In this document: positions 5,235 through 5,994 of the stretch, piece by piece
How the letters are laid out: each line of letters opens with the position of its first letter
Numbering within the stretch: position 1 is the first letter of the stretch
Source: Thermoflexibacter sp.
GTDB taxonomy: Bacteria; Bacteroidota; Bacteroidia; Cytophagales; Thermoflexibacteraceae
Direction of reading: 5' to 3'
Assembly (NCBI GenBank): GCA_025455345.1
Contig: JALOMS010000316.1
Coordinates: 1-5,994 of the forward strand
DNA: 5,994 bases
Translations under genes and position numbers: made by a program
Notes under the pieces: generated by a model
The model's input: only the letters and a program-made list of their open reading frames with translations
What the model was told of the DNA's origin: nothing
Databases searched by the model: none

Positions 5235-5969
5235 CTATTTATTACTCGCTTTATATCTTTCGTCAAAGTGCTTTTCTATATCAAACTCATTGTTAAAGAG
5301 TTGAGTAAGCATTTCTTTGAAAGAAGTTGGCATTGCTTTTACCATTGGTCTTGCATCATGAATAATAGAAAAGACTTTTAAATGCTTATCTACCGCAAAG
5401 CAATTTCCGTCTTCTAAATCATAGAATTCAAAATAGGTTTTTCCGTTCATTTCAGTTTCTATCAAGTCATTATAATTTAGCTTACTTTTTATTTCATCTT
5501 CTAAATTATCATAAAATTCATCTACTTTACTCTTTGGAAACCCAAAGTCTGATTTCATAATATCCTGATTATTAATATTTTTCAAATCAAACTCATCAAG
5601 TCTATAATCAGAATTAGTAATTTTTAGCCCTACTACAAAACCATTTTGCACAAGTATTTCTACTTCTTCAAAACGCCTATTTTTGATAGAAAATAATTGT
5701 AATCCTGAAATTTTAAAATCTTCTCCACGTTTATTTAATTTAGCAATCCTTTTTCCGCCATAAGACTTAGATACAAATTTATAATTTGGAAAAAGTTTCC
5801 AATCAGAAAACCCCTGAAAATAACCAATCTTGGACTTTTCTTTCACTTCCCTGAAATTATCAGGCAAAGAATCAACTATTGCAAGAAACAATTGACTTCC
5901 TTCTTTTCTTAAAATGCTAAATTTATAAGGTGGAAAGATACTTGCTAATATTTTCTGTAAAATATTCAT
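5235..5969 (-). CDS. Uncharacterised 244-residue protein, faint SMI1/KNR4 (SUKH)-like C-terminal pattern
   Basis: I do not recognise this protein with certainty. It is mixed alpha/beta, rich in Lys, Phe, Asp and Asn, with no signal peptide and no full membrane helix (residues 1-13 are an amphipathic or weakly hydrophobic start), so it is probably cytoplasmic. The C-terminal part (about 174-227) runs YFEFYDLEDGNCFAVD, a strand around VFSIIHD, then SFKEMLTQL. That pattern, D-x-x-x-GN followed by a strand with HD and a closing SF-x-E-x-L helix, resembles the end of SMI1/KNR4 (SUKH) domains, many of which are immunity proteins in bacteria. The protein is longer than a simple SUKH domain, and residues 1-150 are unexplained. 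It is the most upstream gene of the minus-strand cluster visible here. Its first 22 codons are duplicated at 5098-5164. It looks more AT-rich than its neighbours, which would fit transfer. Confidence 0.7.
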   Translation of the reverse strand: MNILQKILASIFPPYKFSILRKEGSQLFLAIVDSLPDNFREVKEKSKIGYFQGFSDWKLFPNYKFVSKSYGGKRIAKLNKRGEDFKISGLQLFSIKNRRFEEVEILVQNGFVVGLKITNSDYRLDEFDLKNINNQDIMKSDFGFPKSKVDEFYDNLEDEIKSKLNYNDLIETEMNGKTYFEFYDLEDGNCFAVDKHLKVFSIIHDARPMVKAMPTSFKEMLTQLFNNEFDIEKHFDERYKASNK

Positions 5970-5993
5970 TTGATAATGAGTGAATTAAAACTT
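5903..5993. repeat. Direct repeat, copy 2 (91 bp), spanning the start of the 244-residue gene
   Basis: Identical to 5098-5188. It covers the first 22 codons of the intact gene and 24 bp upstream. Identity breaks at 5994 (A here, G at 5189), the last base of the window, so whether a diverged match continues cannot be seen. Confidence 0.95.
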
Positions 5994-5994
5994 A

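Noticed and set aside
4678..5969. The 244-residue gene and the split gene as a toxin-antitoxin pair
   Set aside because: Neither product shows a toxin or DNA-binding motif, and the split gene adjoins a TPR gene rather than forming an isolated pair.
5098..5993. The 91-bp repeats as ends of a transposon
   Set aside because: They are direct, include coding sequence of the gene they flank, and enclose no transposase or integrase.

Overview
The window suggests a Bacteroidota genome, probably Cytophagia-like. It is AT-rich, no start shows a clear Shine-Dalgarno sequence, -7 elements resemble TAnnTTTG, and it carries an exosortase paired with a PID-CTERM-type substrate. Placement below phylum is a guess.

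Layout. (1) Bases 1-1214, minus strand: the N-terminal two thirds or so of a periplasmic penicillin-acylase-family N-terminal-nucleophile hydrolase, running off the left edge. (2) Bases 1215-1426: a divergent AT-rich control region with a perfect T-run/A-run hairpin and two promoter candidates. (3) Bases 1427-2164, plus strand: a compact two-gene unit, a 64-residue protein that is almost only signal peptide plus C-terminal sorting signal, followed 15 nt later by a 175-residue exosortase with Cys, Arg and His catalytic residues. (4) Bases 2184-3215, minus strand: a Tat-exported LD-carboxypeptidase (peptidase S66), convergent with the exosortase. (5) Bases 3216-3413: an intergenic region with a promoter candidate and an inverted repeat. 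(6) Bases 3414-5969, minus strand: a probable operon read from high to low coordinates. It holds an uncharacterised 244-residue protein with faint SMI1/KNR4 (SUKH) resemblance, a 24-codon duplicated remnant of that gene's 5' end, a small conserved-looking gene split by a -1 frameshift at T_TTT_TTA, and a membrane-anchored TPR protein.

How the parts relate. The exosortase and the tiny PID-CTERM protein look like an enzyme with a dedicated substrate whose mature form would be only about 12 residues. The right end looks recently rearranged. A 91-bp perfect direct repeat brackets the body of the 244-residue gene, so recombination could delete or amplify an 805-bp unit. The truncated copy's stop codon overlaps the start of the frameshifted gene as ATGA. 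No tRNA, rRNA, CRISPR array or transposase is visible, and no stretch over 300 bases lacks a gene.
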